The notes: a model not told the origin generated them from the letters alone. DNA of 20,316 nucleotides from Bacteroidia bacterium (GCA_016650355.1 JAENVX010000300.1:1-20316), one strand, 5' to 3'. Positions 1 to 8,606 are shown, numbered from the stretch's first letter. Program-made: numbers and translations.

Positions 1-272
1 GAAGCTTATCAGGCAAAGTACCATCCATTAACACGGTGTTCCAATGCTTTTTATTCATGTGGAAGCCAGGTTGAACGGCATCGTGCCTTTCCCTTAACTC
101 AATGGCTTCTTCAGGATCGCATTTAATATTGATACTTAAAAAAACTGGTCACATCTGTAAGCGCAAACATCTTGCCCATAACCTTAAATACAAGCGTGCT
201 GCTGTCGAAAGGAAATTCTTCTGTCACACCTTTTTTCTGCAAGCAATAACTGCGATAGGATTCAATGTTCAC
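1..272 (-). pseudogene. MmcQ/YjbR-family protein, frameshifted and partial at the window edge
   Basis: Reading from a GTG at 272 gives a typical MmcQ/YjbR N-terminus (NIESYRSYCLQKKGVTEEFP, then a segment ending in VMGKMFALTDVTSF). At the run of seven A/T bases at 138-144 the frame breaks, and frame 0 stops at TAA 123-125 after 49 residues. Shifting by one base restores the family sequence (SINIKCDPEEAIELRERHDA, VQPGFHMNKKHWNTVLMDGT), which continues past position 1. With six bases in the run the frame would be continuous. The family has a CyaY-like fold, is about 115-120 residues long and has no firm function, so roughly 25 C-terminal residues lie outside the window. The GTG overlaps the stop of the upstream gene by one base (TAGTG), suggesting translational coupling. 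Whether this is a true pseudogene or a homopolymer sequencing error cannot be decided here. Confidence 0.8.
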
Positions 273-469
273 TACAAAAATCGCTTTACAATCAGATAGA
301 TAATGGCAATCAAGAATATTAGAATGGATAATTTATTTACTCCATGCATCATCCGGATATTAATATTACTTGGCCGTGAAGAGTCCTTCTTACGAAAGAA
401 GTATTCACCTACCTCACCCATTTTAAAAAATTCTCGCCATCCTAATTTTTTCTTCTCTTCTGGCTCCAT
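272..469 (-). CDS. Small single-pass membrane protein (DUF6728-like)
   Basis: A 65-residue protein starting at ATG 467-469. The N-terminal half is charged and includes WREFFKMGEVGEYFFRKKD and a SRPSNINIRMMHG stretch. The C-terminus is one hydrophobic helix (about residues 45-61, SILIFLIAIIYLIV) followed by a basic tail. It resembles small Bacteroidota proteins with the same FFRKKD and MMHG motifs, which I believe are grouped as DUF6728; that name is from memory. No function is known to me. It begins 4 nt after the ispG stop and its TAG overlaps the GTG of the mmcQ-like gene, so it is very probably co-transcribed with both. The spacing and family-like motifs make it a real gene despite its size. 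Confidence 0.75.
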   Translation of the reverse strand: MEPEEKKKLGWREFFKMGEVGEYFFRKKDSSRPSNINIRMMHGVNKLSILIFLIAIIYLIVKRFL

Positions 470-473
470 ATGA

Positions 474-2438
474 TTAGTAAATTACTTTCTCTGGTTCAAT
501 CCAATCCCCACCTTCCTTTATTAGCCCAATCAATTCGTCTACGGCTTGCACTGTAGGTATATTTCGTCTTACAACCTCTTTGCCCTTGTACAGAATAATC
601 CGGCCGGGTCCTGCGCCAACGTATCCGTAATCTGCATCGGCCATCTCACCAGGTCCATTAACAATACAACCCATTATCCCAATCTTCAATCCTTTTAGAT
701 GGTTCGTGCGGTTGCGAATATTTGCGGTAGTCTCCTGGAGGTCAAATAATGTTCTTCCACAGGAAGGGCATGAAATATATTCTGTCTTGGAAATGCGAGT
801 TCGGGTAGCCTGTAGAATGTTAAAGGCTGTTTCGTTTACCATTTTATCTGACCCGCAATTCTCCGCAGCGATAAATGATCCGTCACCCAGCCCGTCTATC
901 AATAAGCCACCAAAATCTGTAGCTGCATATAATTGCAACTGCTCCGGTGTGAGATTTCCATAGGCACGACCAATAATAACCGGAACATCACAATTTTTAT
1001 TCATCAACTCAACAAACAGTCTTCTCTGTTCAGCAAGACCATGATTGTTATAGGTATCAATCAATAATACAGACGTAGGATCATAATTTAACTTGAAGAT
1101 CAACTCATCTGTAACGTCTTTCAAAAGCGTATATATAAAATTGATAGACTTCGATAATTCCGCACCAGCCAAATAATTAGCGGACTTCATAAAAGGATAC
1201 ACACGATCTCTATTCCTTAATTGAAGCCAGGTTTCATAATTGTAAATAAGACCAAGTGTTCCTGGGATTTCGAAATCGGCAATATGATCACCAAGAAAGA
1301 TATAATCACAAGCCATGTCGGAGATATTCCACTTATCAAGGGCAACTGAATAATGGTATCCCAATGAAAAAAAAGAAGCAGGTGTAATTTTTTCGCGGGT
1401 TGATAAATCAGCAACCACCCTTGGCACATGATGACTGCCTCCAATGTTATTTACTGTCCGCGTGTGCCGTCTGTTGTACTCGAACGGTGTAATCGGATAA
1501 CGGTGTATTGATGGAATACTTTCATGTGTAGATCGATTATCATATCGCCTCGCCAAGGCATACGCAACGGGAACCTCGGCCTCCGGTTCTTCAGTAAGGG
1601 AAACGCGAATGGTGTCCCCTAGTCCATCTTCCAACAATGTTCCGATTCCTACAGAGGATTTTATTCGTCCATCTTCGCTATCGCCTGCCTCGGTCACGCC
1701 AAGGTGTAAGGGATATGGTTTAAATCCTTCTTCATCAATTTTTTGCACAAGTAACCGATAAGCCTGTACCATAACGAGAGGATTGCTCGATTTCATCGAA
1801 AGAACAATATTGAAATAATTCTCGCTTTCACAAATACGCAAAAATTCCAAAGCGGATTCTACCATGCCAAGCGGTGTGTCGCCATACCGGCTCAAAATTC
1901 TATCCGATAAGGATCCGTGGTTTGTTCCAATGCGCATAGCCGTTCCATACTCCTTACAAATCTTAACCAGTGGGGTAAATTTCTTTCGTATCCGGTCCAA
2001 TTCAGCTTGGTATGAAGACTCTGTATAGTCAATTGTTTCAAACCGCTTCTTATCGGCATAGTTCCCCGGATTAACCCGGACTTTCTCAACTATCCGCGCA
2101 GCCAGTTCTGCTGCATTGGGAGTGAAATGAATATCTGCTACAAGCGGAACGTTAAAACCACGTTTACGAAGTTCTTTTTTTATTTCTTCCAGGTTCTGTG
2201 CTTCCTTAATGCTTGGTGCAGTGATCCGAACATACTCGCATCCTGCTTCAACCATTCGAATAGTTTGCTCAACAGAGCCAATCGTATCCATCGTGTCAAT
2301 GGTGGTCATAGATTGCACCCGAATAGGATGATGAGCGCCCATTGGCACATCACCAATTTTTACTTCAATTGTCTGCCTGCGACTATAGCTCACAAGGCTA
2401 TTGCAATATTGTTTCAGGGAAGTAATAGTCGTGTCCAC
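474..2438 (-). CDS. ispG: 4-hydroxy-3-methylbut-2-enyl diphosphate synthase (GcpE/IspG), long form
   Basis: IspG reductively converts methylerythritol cyclodiphosphate to HMBPP, the penultimate step of the MEP isoprenoid pathway, using a [4Fe-4S] cluster. The N-terminal TIM barrel is recognisable from IGDVPMGAHHPIRVQSMTT through VRVNPGNYADKKRF and KSSNPLVMVQAYRLL. The C-terminal cluster domain holds CPSCGRT (C557, C560) and IMGCIVNGPGE (C591, E598), the expected three Cys plus Glu ligands. At 654 residues it is far longer than the roughly 370-residue E. coli enzyme. The extra central domain (about residues 290-530) is the insert known in plant, chlamydial and Bacteroidota enzymes. The chosen start is GTG at 2436-2438. 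The next in-frame Met is residue 33, inside conserved sequence, and an in-frame TAA lies shortly upstream. It is probably first in an operon with the two genes downstream. Confidence 0.97.
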   Translation of the reverse strand: MDTTITSLKQYCNSLVSYSRRQTIEVKIGDVPMGAHHPIRVQSMTTIDTMDTIGSVEQTIRMVEAGCEYVRITAPSIKEAQNLEEIKKELRKRGFNVPLVADIHFTPNAAELAARIVEKVRVNPGNYADKKRFETIDYTESSYQAELDRIRKKFTPLVKICKEYGTAMRIGTNHGSLSDRILSRYGDTPLGMVESALEFLRICESENYFNIVLSMKSSNPLVMVQAYRLLVQKIDEEGFKPYPLHLGVTEAGDSEDGRIKSSVGIGTLLEDGLGDTIRVSLTEEPEAEVPVAYALARRYDNRSTHESIPSIHRYPITPFEYNRRHTRTVNNIGGSHHVPRVVADLSTREKITPASFFSLGYHYSVALDKWNISDMACDYIFLGDHIADFEIPGTLGLIYNYETWLQLRNRDRVYPFMKSANYLAGAELSKSINFIYTLLKDVTDELIFKLNYDPTSVLLIDTYNNHGLAEQRRLFVELMNKNCDVPVIIGRAYGNLTPEQLQLYAATDFGGLLIDGLGDGSFIAAENCGSDKMVNETAFNILQATRTRISKTEYISCPSCGRTLFDLQETTANIRNRTNHLKGLKIGIMGCIVNGPGEMADADYGYVGAGPGRIILYKGKEVVRRNIPTVQAVDELIGLIKEGGDWIEPEKVIY

Positions 2439-2569
2439 AAAAGATAGTTTAATACAAAATTAACCCTAATTCGCCTAATATTGTTTTCGTCATTTTGGAT
2501 AAAAACTGAACTGATGGCCTGCTTAAACCTAATTCAAGAGAGCGCTACGAATATTTAATTCCCATTCCG

Positions 2570-3271
2570 CTATATATCGCCTAATTGAGGGCGAATCACC
2601 ATTTCTTCCACAACGCTCCTCCCAGATAAAGCGTATGCCGCATAAACAGAATCTGCCACGTCATCTGCCTTCATAAAACGATCTTCAGGCAGATCGGAGG
2701 ACCCCCAACTTGATGTATACGTAGCGCCAGGCATAATCGCTGTTACACGGATACCATGCTCCATCAGTTCCTCCCGCAAGACTTTGGAGAATCCCAGAAG
2801 GGCGAATTTTGAGATCGCATACGAGCCCCCATTTGGATATGCCTTAATACTGGCAATTGAACACATATTAAATATATGTCCCCTTTTATTGGCTTTCATC
2901 TGGCTAATAATACCTCGGGTAGTATGATAGGCGCTATACACATTGCTGTTAATCAAACTTTCCAATACTCCATCAGGTTCCTCCGTCACCAGACCAGGCA
3001 CAAAAATTCCGGCATTATTTACTAAGACATCAACCGGACGCTTTAAAGCATTAACAAATTCGGTAAAGTTCTTTACTTGGTTTCTGTCTGCCATGTCGGC
3101 TACTTCCGCATATACTTTTACACCTAATTTCTCAAAGTGTATTTTTAATTTATCAAGATCGTCCTTCTTACGGGCACACGTAATGAGATCAAATCCTTGA
3201 GCTGCGAATTTCACAAGAATGGCTCTGCCTATTCCCTTCGTTCCACCAGTGACCACAATTAATTTATTCAT
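2570..3271 (-). CDS. Short-chain dehydrogenase/reductase (SDR) family protein
   Basis: A 233-residue classical SDR. The Rossmann dinucleotide motif TGGTKGIG is at residues 8-15, NNAG at 85-88 and the active site is complete: Asn110, Ser138 (MCSIAS), Tyr151 and Lys155 (YAISK). PGAT at 181-184 follows the last core strand. The length is usual for the family. TCARKK after the second strand, with no acidic residue at the strand end, suggests NADPH preference, which is inference. The substrate cannot be told from sequence; many Bacteroidota carry such an SDR of unknown role. The start is ATG at 3269-3271. It is divergent from mlaE across an 89-nt spacer, and 131 nt separate its stop from ispG, so co-transcription with ispG is possible but unproven. 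Confidence 0.93.
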   Translation of the reverse strand: MNKLIVVTGGTKGIGRAILVKFAAQGFDLITCARKKDDLDKLKIHFEKLGVKVYAEVADMADRNQVKNFTEFVNALKRPVDVLVNNAGIFVPGLVTEEPDGVLESLINSNVYSAYHTTRGIISQMKANKRGHIFNMCSIASIKAYPNGGSYAISKFALLGFSKVLREELMEHGIRVTAIMPGATYTSSWGSSDLPEDRFMKADDVADSVYAAYALSGRSVVEEMVIRPQLGDI

Positions 3272-3283
3272 GAGGGATTTTTT

Positions 3284-3291
3284 TATCTTTG
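3284..3291 (+). promoter_or_regulatory. Candidate Bacteroidota -7 promoter element for mlaEF
   Basis: TATCTTTG at 3284-3291 matches the Bacteroidota housekeeping -7 consensus TAnnTTTG exactly and would place a transcription start about 60 nt upstream of mlaE. I see no good TTG/TTTG -33 element at the usual spacing, so this is tentative. Two copies of GGGTATT (3308-3314 and 3322-3328, 14 nt apart start to start) lie just downstream in the presumed leader. Confidence 0.3.
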
Positions 3292-3360
3292 AGCAATATA
3301 AAAAAAAGGGTATTAGGACGTGGGTATTTAGCCTTAGATATTGACTTTTTAGACTAGCTA

Positions 3361-4092
3361 ATGAAAGAATTTGGACGTTACGTCATGTTTATAGGATCGC
3401 TGTTCGTTCGCAGGGAGTCCTTTAAAACATACTATAAATTGGTTATGGAAGAGAGTGTACAAATTGGCGTTAAATCAATTCTGTTGATCGTCCTTGTCTC
3501 TGCATTTATGGGTGCTGTAACCACTGTCCAAACAGCGTTTAACCTGGTTAGCCCATTTGTTCCCAAGTTTGTTATTTCTCAGGTAGTTCGTGAAATGATC
3601 ATACTTGAGTTAGCACCTACCATTATGGCTATTATCTACGCAGGCAAAGTTGGATCAAGCATGGCCGGAGGCTTAGGTACCATGCGGATCACCGAACAAA
3701 TCGATGCTCTTGAAGTAATGGGAATAAATTCTGCTTCCTATTTAGTCTTACCAAAAATCATTGCATCCCTGCTTATGTATCCTTTGCTGGTTATTGTGGC
3801 TGGATTTTGTGGGATACTTGGAGGCTATTTGGTTGGATCGCTCGGCAACATGATTACGCCTTACGATTATATTTATGGAATACGATCTTCTTTTAATGAG
3901 TTTACAATCACCTTTGCGCTTATTAAATCCTTTGTGTTCGCTTTTATGATCTCCTCGATCTCATCCTTCAAAGGATATTATACTAAAGGTGGGGCTTTAG
4001 AGGTAGGCATCTCCAGCACGGCCGCTGTCACTAGCAGTGTAATAGCTGTATTAATTGGAGATTATTTTCTAGCTGAATTACTCCTTAAATAA
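3361..4092 (+). CDS. mlaE: MlaE/YrbE-family ABC transporter permease
   Basis: Integral inner-membrane permease of an Mla-type ABC system that moves phospholipid or another lipid between the inner membrane and the periplasm. The 243-residue sequence has about five hydrophobic segments and the family core: the AFMGAVTTVQTAF segment, EMIILELAPTIMAIIYAGKV, GSSMAGGLGTMRITEQIDAL and EVMGIN. The GTMRxxEQIDALEVMG stretch is the most diagnostic piece. Length is close to the usual 250-260 residues. Start is ATG at 3361. Its stop TAA overlaps the ATG of mlaF by one base, so permease and ATPase are translationally coupled. An MCE-domain MlaD substrate-binding protein is expected as partner but is not next to it here. 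The substrate is not determinable from sequence. Confidence 0.94.
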   Translation: MKEFGRYVMFIGSLFVRRESFKTYYKLVMEESVQIGVKSILLIVLVSAFMGAVTTVQTAFNLVSPFVPKFVISQVVREMIILELAPTIMAIIYAGKVGSSMAGGLGTMRITEQIDALEVMGINSASYLVLPKIIASLLMYPLLVIVAGFCGILGGYLVGSLGNMITPYDYIYGIRSSFNEFTITFALIKSFVFAFMISSISSFKGYYTKGGALEVGISSTAAVTSSVIAVLIGDYFLAELLLK

Positions 4093-4841
4093 TGATTGAA
4101 ATTAACAATATCTCAAAATCATTTGGTGACAAGGGAGTCATCTTTGACATCTCTGGTGTCTTTGACAAGGGGAAGACAAACTTAATTATTGGCGCCAGCG
4201 GTACAGGTAAAAGCGTTCTTTTAAAATGCATTGTTGGTCTGATTCATCCAGACATAGGTTCTGTCTTATATGATGGCCGCGATTTTACAGATGCTGACAA
4301 AGTAATCAAAGCAGAGATCCGAAGGGAAATAGGTATGTTATTTCAGGGTGGTGCTTTGTTCGACTCTAAAAATGTCGAACAAAATGTAATGTTCCCCTTG
4401 AATATACTAACTAAGATGCATCCTGGAGAGAAACTCGATCGCGTTAACTTTTGTCTAAAGCGAGTAGGACTTGAAAATGTTAATACTAAAATGCCTTCGG
4501 AAATCTCGGGAGGCATGAAAAAACGCGTTGGTATTGCACGTGCTATTGTAAATAACCCCAACTATCTTTTCTGCGATGAGCCTAACTCTGGTCTTGACCC
4601 GCAAACATCAATCTTAATTGACGAGCTAATACAAGAAATCACTCTGGAGTCAGACATCACGACAATAGTTGTCACACACGACATGAACTCGGTCATGGGT
4701 ATTGGAGAAAAAATCATATTCCTGTACAAAGGTTCCAAACTATGGGAAGGCAGCAAAGAAGATATCACTCAATCAGGGGTGAAAGAGTTTGACGATTTTG
4801 TTTTTGCCAATAAGGTCATGAGTTCACTTAGGAAACCATAA
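4092..4841 (+). CDS. mlaF: MlaF-family ABC transporter ATP-binding protein
   Basis: Cytoplasmic ATPase that powers the MlaE permease encoded immediately upstream. All ATPase motifs are present in the 249-residue protein: Walker A GASGTGKS (34-41), Q-loop Gln85 in LFQGGALFDS, signature ISGGMKKRVGIARAI (138 on), Walker B YLFCDEP with catalytic Glu163, D-loop SGLDP and H-switch His196 (VVTHDM). LFQGGALFDS and the SGGM variant of the signature are characteristic of MlaF/Ttg2A proteins rather than of general importers. ATG at 4092-4094 overlaps the mlaE stop. The gene ends 40 nt before the convergent histidine kinase gene, so no MlaD follows in the same operon. Confidence 0.95.
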   Translation: MIEINNISKSFGDKGVIFDISGVFDKGKTNLIIGASGTGKSVLLKCIVGLIHPDIGSVLYDGRDFTDADKVIKAEIRREIGMLFQGGALFDSKNVEQNVMFPLNILTKMHPGEKLDRVNFCLKRVGLENVNTKMPSEISGGMKKRVGIARAIVNNPNYLFCDEPNSGLDPQTSILIDELIQEITLESDITTIVVTHDMNSVMGIGEKIIFLYKGSKLWEGSKEDITQSGVKEFDDFVFANKVMSSLRKP

Positions 4842-4842
4842 G

Positions 4843-4885
4843 ATAGGTAAGTCGTCCACAATCATGTGGCAAAGCATCAACCTAT
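4843..4885. terminator. Possible bidirectional terminator between convergent genes
   Basis: Nested inverted repeats occupy the 40-nt gap between mlaF and the kinase: outer arms ATAGGT (4843-4848) and ACCTAT (4880-4885), inner arms CCACA (4856-4860) and TGTGG (4865-4869) around a 4-nt loop. The plus strand continues T-rich (TTCTCTTTAT) but has no clean U-run, and the outer arm overlaps the kinase stop codon. The position fits a terminator but the structure is weak. Confidence 0.3.
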
Positions 4886-7800
4886 TTCTCTTTATATAAT
4901 GGAAGTCTTATATAAAACGTAGTACCTGAACCCGCTTTTGATTCAAACCAAATAGTGCCTCCGCTAAGCTCAATTCCCTGCTTGGCGATGGCCAGTCCGA
5001 TTCCTGATCCAGATTTTTTAGTGCTGAAATGAGGCAAGAAAACTTTTTCTGCGAGCTCCTGATCTATTCCCTTTCCATTATCAGAAATTGAAGTCACGCA
5101 AAAGTCTCCTTCTTTTTTGATTACGATATCAATTTTCACAAGATCTCCCTCCTCAACAGACTGCTGGGCATTTAGCGTTATGTTTGAAAATATTCTGGTG
5201 AGCAACTGTTCATCACCAAGAATATAAACACTTTCCGAGTGAGGAAAATGAATGGAAACAGAAGCATCATTTCCGTAGAGGTCAGCCACTCTCTTTAGTA
5301 CTATATATACGTCCATCTTTTGAAGCACGGGAGATGGCATACGGGCAAAAGCGCTGAACGAGGACGCTATTTGACTTAAGATTTCAACCTGCTTCAATAA
5401 TGTCTGCAATGATTTTTTAGTATTCTCCTTATCTAGCGTACCCTTTAACTGGGCCAGATCCATCCGTTGCAACGTAAGCTTCATAGGAGTTAGTGGATTG
5501 TTGATTTCGTGTGCAATCTGTTTGGCAATTTCGCGCCATGCACTTTCTTTTTGGCTTCTCGCCAATTCAACCTTACTTATCTCCAAATTTTCCAACATTC
5601 GGTTATACTCATTCACCATCAATCCTATCTCATCATTTGAATTCCAGGTGAGCGGTACATTCTCTTCTGAGAAGGTAGTTTTTTTAAGGGTTCGCGTAAT
5701 AAGCCGTAGTGGAAATGTGAGCCAGTTGACAATGAAGAACGAAATAAATGAAAAAAGTAAAAAAACAATGATAAAAATGACAAGTATGTTTGTCAATACA
5801 TTGATCTTGGTCTTTTCCAGTGAATGAGCAGAATCAAAGAATGGAATACTTAAAATACCAATCAATTCTCCGGTAGTTGCAGATTTAAGAGGAGAATAAG
5901 AAATGTTAAAATTCAATTTTCCGATATCATCGTTTTTGATGAACGCATTTTCTTTGCCTTCAACTATCCTGACCCATGCTTCTCTATCAAGAAGAGTAGG
6001 AGCCAACTGATTTTGATAAATTAGTGGTTGACTTGAAGCAATTAAGTTACCCGTCTTAGAAAAAACAGAAGCGTCCAGGTTTGCAAGTTTTGCAAGGGTA
6101 AGCAACTGATCTTCAAACTCAGCGTTTGGATCGACATTATTTTGCAGATACGCCCCCAGATCTAAGCTGAGTCTACTGCCAATGACTTTAGATTTATCCA
6201 AATACTCCTCCTGGAGTTCTCTCTCCTCAGATCTGCTTATCAAACTTAATGTTGTAATGCTTACAGCAACTAGCGGCAAAAGAAAAGCCAGGTAAACATA
6301 TACTTGAATTCGCGCAGCGTAATTTAAACGCTCACCTCTTATCCATAAAACTGCCGCATATAGAATCAACAGAAATAAAACAAAACATAATCCGATCACA
6401 AACAAAAAAGCAAAATTGGCAAATAGGTCAAAGTTCGTAAAGACCTTTGCTGACACAACGGCAACTTTACCCAATTCATCCTGCATACCAATGTGCATAA
6501 ATTCTCCAACGGACAAGCCTTCGCTAAACAATTGACTACTTTCCAAAAATTCATTAGTAAAGTTTTGCTCATAATTAAAAGTACCTGAACTACTTATCAA
6601 TTGTGCTTCACGGAAAAATGCATAGCTGAAATCAGTATTCTTAAAATAATTTATGAACTGGTTATCCACCAACAATTCAGGAAACACATTCTGAGGGATC
6701 AATTTTTTTAACGCTAAATCTAAAACAACATATCCCGCTGGGCCACTATTTTGGTTGCGGAATTGCGAAGAAGCATAATGTTCTATTGGCACGATGGCCA
6801 AATATCTTTTCGCTGATTCCTGAGTTGCACTTTCAATGAAATATATACCCGCATATCCCGTTTTGTTTGCATCATGTTGAAAGGTTTTAACCAAATCTGC
6901 AAAATTCATCTTGGTCAATTCATCGTGCGATTCTCCGCTGGCATTATAAAGGTAAACCTTCACATCGTAGCGATCGAAGTAAGCGTTGAGATAAAACTGA
7001 CTTACCTTTTGCCGGACTCCTGATTTAGAAAGAAAAGGTATAGACATCCGCGATTGTACAAACTGATCCTTTGAAATATTTTGCACGGCCTCATTGAGTA
7101 AATACTCCCCGAGAATATCCCGATCAACAAGAAACTTGTTACCAAATCTTATCTGATCTTGTCTCTTTTTTTCTTCAACAAATCGTCTAACACTAAATGA
7201 TCCTTGCGCTGCTAAAACTGCTATCGCTAAAAATAAATAGATAAAAGTTCCGTGCGAAATCCGCTTAAGATGTCCATCCAATCCAGTAAGGTAAACGAGT
7301 AAGAAGTAAACAAACCCAGCGCCCAGGGAAATTAAGTAATCCTTTTCTGCTATTTTATAGTAAACCAAAAAGCTACACGCTGCCGTAAGTAAAGCAGCAA
7401 TAAATATAGCATGTGATCGCCTGGCGAAAAGTATAGACAGTTTGATGAAGGCATGGCAAAATAGAAAACATGAAACTGAACCCAGGAGGATTGATAGAAA
7501 AGCCAATATTCTGATCGAGTCAAAACTAACGGAATTTGAAATGTCTAAGGAGATGCCGGAGTTATGGGAGATCGTCTCAAAAAACAAAAAAGGAAATAGC
7601 ATTGAAAAGAATGCAACAAAAAGTGAGCTTAAGGTTAGTAGAAATCTTACGGTCAAGGTTAGATGACTAACTTTTTTTATCCACTTCCATTTGTAAAAAG
7701 TATAAAAGAAGTAGGCTGCCAGGAGCAGTACAACAGTTGCATTAAAAAAGAGGTCGGCAATAGAAGGGTTGAGGGAAGATGAAGCAAATAGCAAAGGATC

Positions 7801-8574
7801 AAAAATAAAGGATTTAGTAAATGCACTCGGGAAATTAAAGAGTGTCATATTTGCTCTTAGCAAAATCATTCCAATCAACAAAATAGTAAAGGCTTGTCCG
7901 TACTTGGATTTAGTATGAAATTCAAGAACCCAAAAATAAAGTGCAATAAGAAAGAGCACGAGTGTGATACAACCCAACACGAGTGTACCAAAGCGCTCTA
8001 CTGAATTTTGTTCCAGTGTAGAAGGTGGAAATTGAACCTTAAATAAAACCGTTCCCTTGTAAAATATGGGATAGCCTTCCGTGGAGGAGGAATCTAGTAT
8101 TTCTACTTCTAAACCTGAAAAGATTCGCGCGTTCCAAGTAGGGCTAAGATACCGGTTAGTAATAAAATATTTCTGTTGCAAATCAACAACAGACAAGAGG
8201 AATCGTTGGCTATCCAGCTTCCACTTCTTTACAATGAAAGCCCCTCTGGAAATTCTCAGAAGTTTTATTTCAAAATCATCATCTATTAAGTTAGGGTCAG
8301 GAAGAAATTCATTCTGATTCCATCTTATCACGGTATTCTTATCCATCAAAAAAAATGAATGAGATACCCCATCCCAAACAGTTTCCTCAACTGAAACTTT
8401 GAGACGATCAGCTTCGCTTTCAATTACATTGATTTCCCTGGTGATATTCTGAGTAATCTGATCAGCGATTGAATTGGATGATTCCCCACCTTCAAATAAA
8501 TTGGTAATCGCAAATACTGAAAATAGCGAAATGCCTGTTAGAACAAAAAAGATAATAGCCTTCCGGATAAACAT
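4882..8574 (-). CDS. Very large NtrY-like membrane sensor histidine kinase
   Basis: A 1230-residue multipass sensor kinase, counted from ATG 8572-8574; a TTG five codons upstream is possible but less likely. Order of parts: membrane helix (about 5-24); extracytoplasmic segment (about 25-195); a bundle of eight predicted helices (about 196-459); a second extracytoplasmic segment (about 460-714); two helices (about 715-743 and 757-781); a third extracytoplasmic, Cache-like segment (about 782-920); a last helix; HAMP (about 952-1003); and the kinase core. The H-box AHEINNPLTPMKLTLQRMDL contains phospho-acceptor His1022, and the HATPase domain has the N-box (N1131, N1135), DNGKGI (1165-1170) and SGSGIGLA (1188-1195). 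The HEINNPLTPMK box and HAMP arrangement resemble NtrY. No response regulator gene is in the window. It follows DUF983 by 32 nt on the same strand, so it may be the tail of the oxidase accessory operon. The signal is unknown. Confidence 0.93.
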   Translation of the reverse strand: MFIRKAIIFFVLTGISLFSVFAITNLFEGGESSNSIADQITQNITREINVIESEADRLKVSVEETVWDGVSHSFFLMDKNTVIRWNQNEFLPDPNLIDDDFEIKLLRISRGAFIVKKWKLDSQRFLLSVVDLQQKYFITNRYLSPTWNARIFSGLEVEILDSSSTEGYPIFYKGTVLFKVQFPPSTLEQNSVERFGTLVLGCITLVLFLIALYFWVLEFHTKSKYGQAFTILLIGMILLRANMTLFNFPSAFTKSFIFDPLLFASSSLNPSIADLFFNATVVLLLAAYFFYTFYKWKWIKKVSHLTLTVRFLLTLSSLFVAFFSMLFPFLFFETISHNSGISLDISNSVSFDSIRILAFLSILLGSVSCFLFCHAFIKLSILFARRSHAIFIAALLTAACSFLVYYKIAEKDYLISLGAGFVYFLLVYLTGLDGHLKRISHGTFIYLFLAIAVLAAQGSFSVRRFVEEKKRQDQIRFGNKFLVDRDILGEYLLNEAVQNISKDQFVQSRMSIPFLSKSGVRQKVSQFYLNAYFDRYDVKVYLYNASGESHDELTKMNFADLVKTFQHDANKTGYAGIYFIESATQESAKRYLAIVPIEHYASSQFRNQNSGPAGYVVLDLALKKLIPQNVFPELLVDNQFINYFKNTDFSYAFFREAQLISSSGTFNYEQNFTNEFLESSQLFSEGLSVGEFMHIGMQDELGKVAVVSAKVFTNFDLFANFAFLFVIGLCFVLFLLILYAAVLWIRGERLNYAARIQVYVYLAFLLPLVAVSITTLSLISRSEERELQEEYLDKSKVIGSRLSLDLGAYLQNNVDPNAEFEDQLLTLAKLANLDASVFSKTGNLIASSQPLIYQNQLAPTLLDREAWVRIVEGKENAFIKNDDIGKLNFNISYSPLKSATTGELIGILSIPFFDSAHSLEKTKINVLTNILVIFIIVFLLFSFISFFIVNWLTFPLRLITRTLKKTTFSEENVPLTWNSNDEIGLMVNEYNRMLENLEISKVELARSQKESAWREIAKQIAHEINNPLTPMKLTLQRMDLAQLKGTLDKENTKKSLQTLLKQVEILSQIASSFSAFARMPSPVLQKMDVYIVLKRVADLYGNDASVSIHFPHSESVYILGDEQLLTRIFSNITLNAQQSVEEGDLVKIDIVIKKEGDFCVTSISDNGKGIDQELAEKVFLPHFSTKKSGSGIGLAIAKQGIELSGGTIWFESKAGSGTTFYIRLPLYKEK

Positions 8575-8606
8575 GTTAATGGAAATCAATCACTAAAGTA
8601 GTAAAA

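Noticed and set aside
102..299. Plus-strand open frame of 65 codons
   Set aside because: It lies opposite the mmcQ-like gene, whose broken but well-conserved protein is on the minus strand; the plus-strand translation has no recognisable character.
2127..2447. Plus-strand open frame of 106 codons, and similar ones at 5498-5827, 7442-7666, 10868-11215 and 15720-16019
   Set aside because: All lie opposite strongly supported genes (ispG, the kinase, subunit III, ctaD/ctaC); their translations are low-complexity shadows with no family resemblance.
2439..2569. Promoter or RNA element in the 131-nt gap between the SDR gene and ispG
   Set aside because: The nearest match to TAnnTTTG (TATCTTTT) abuts the ispG start codon and no stable hairpin or riboswitch-like fold is evident.
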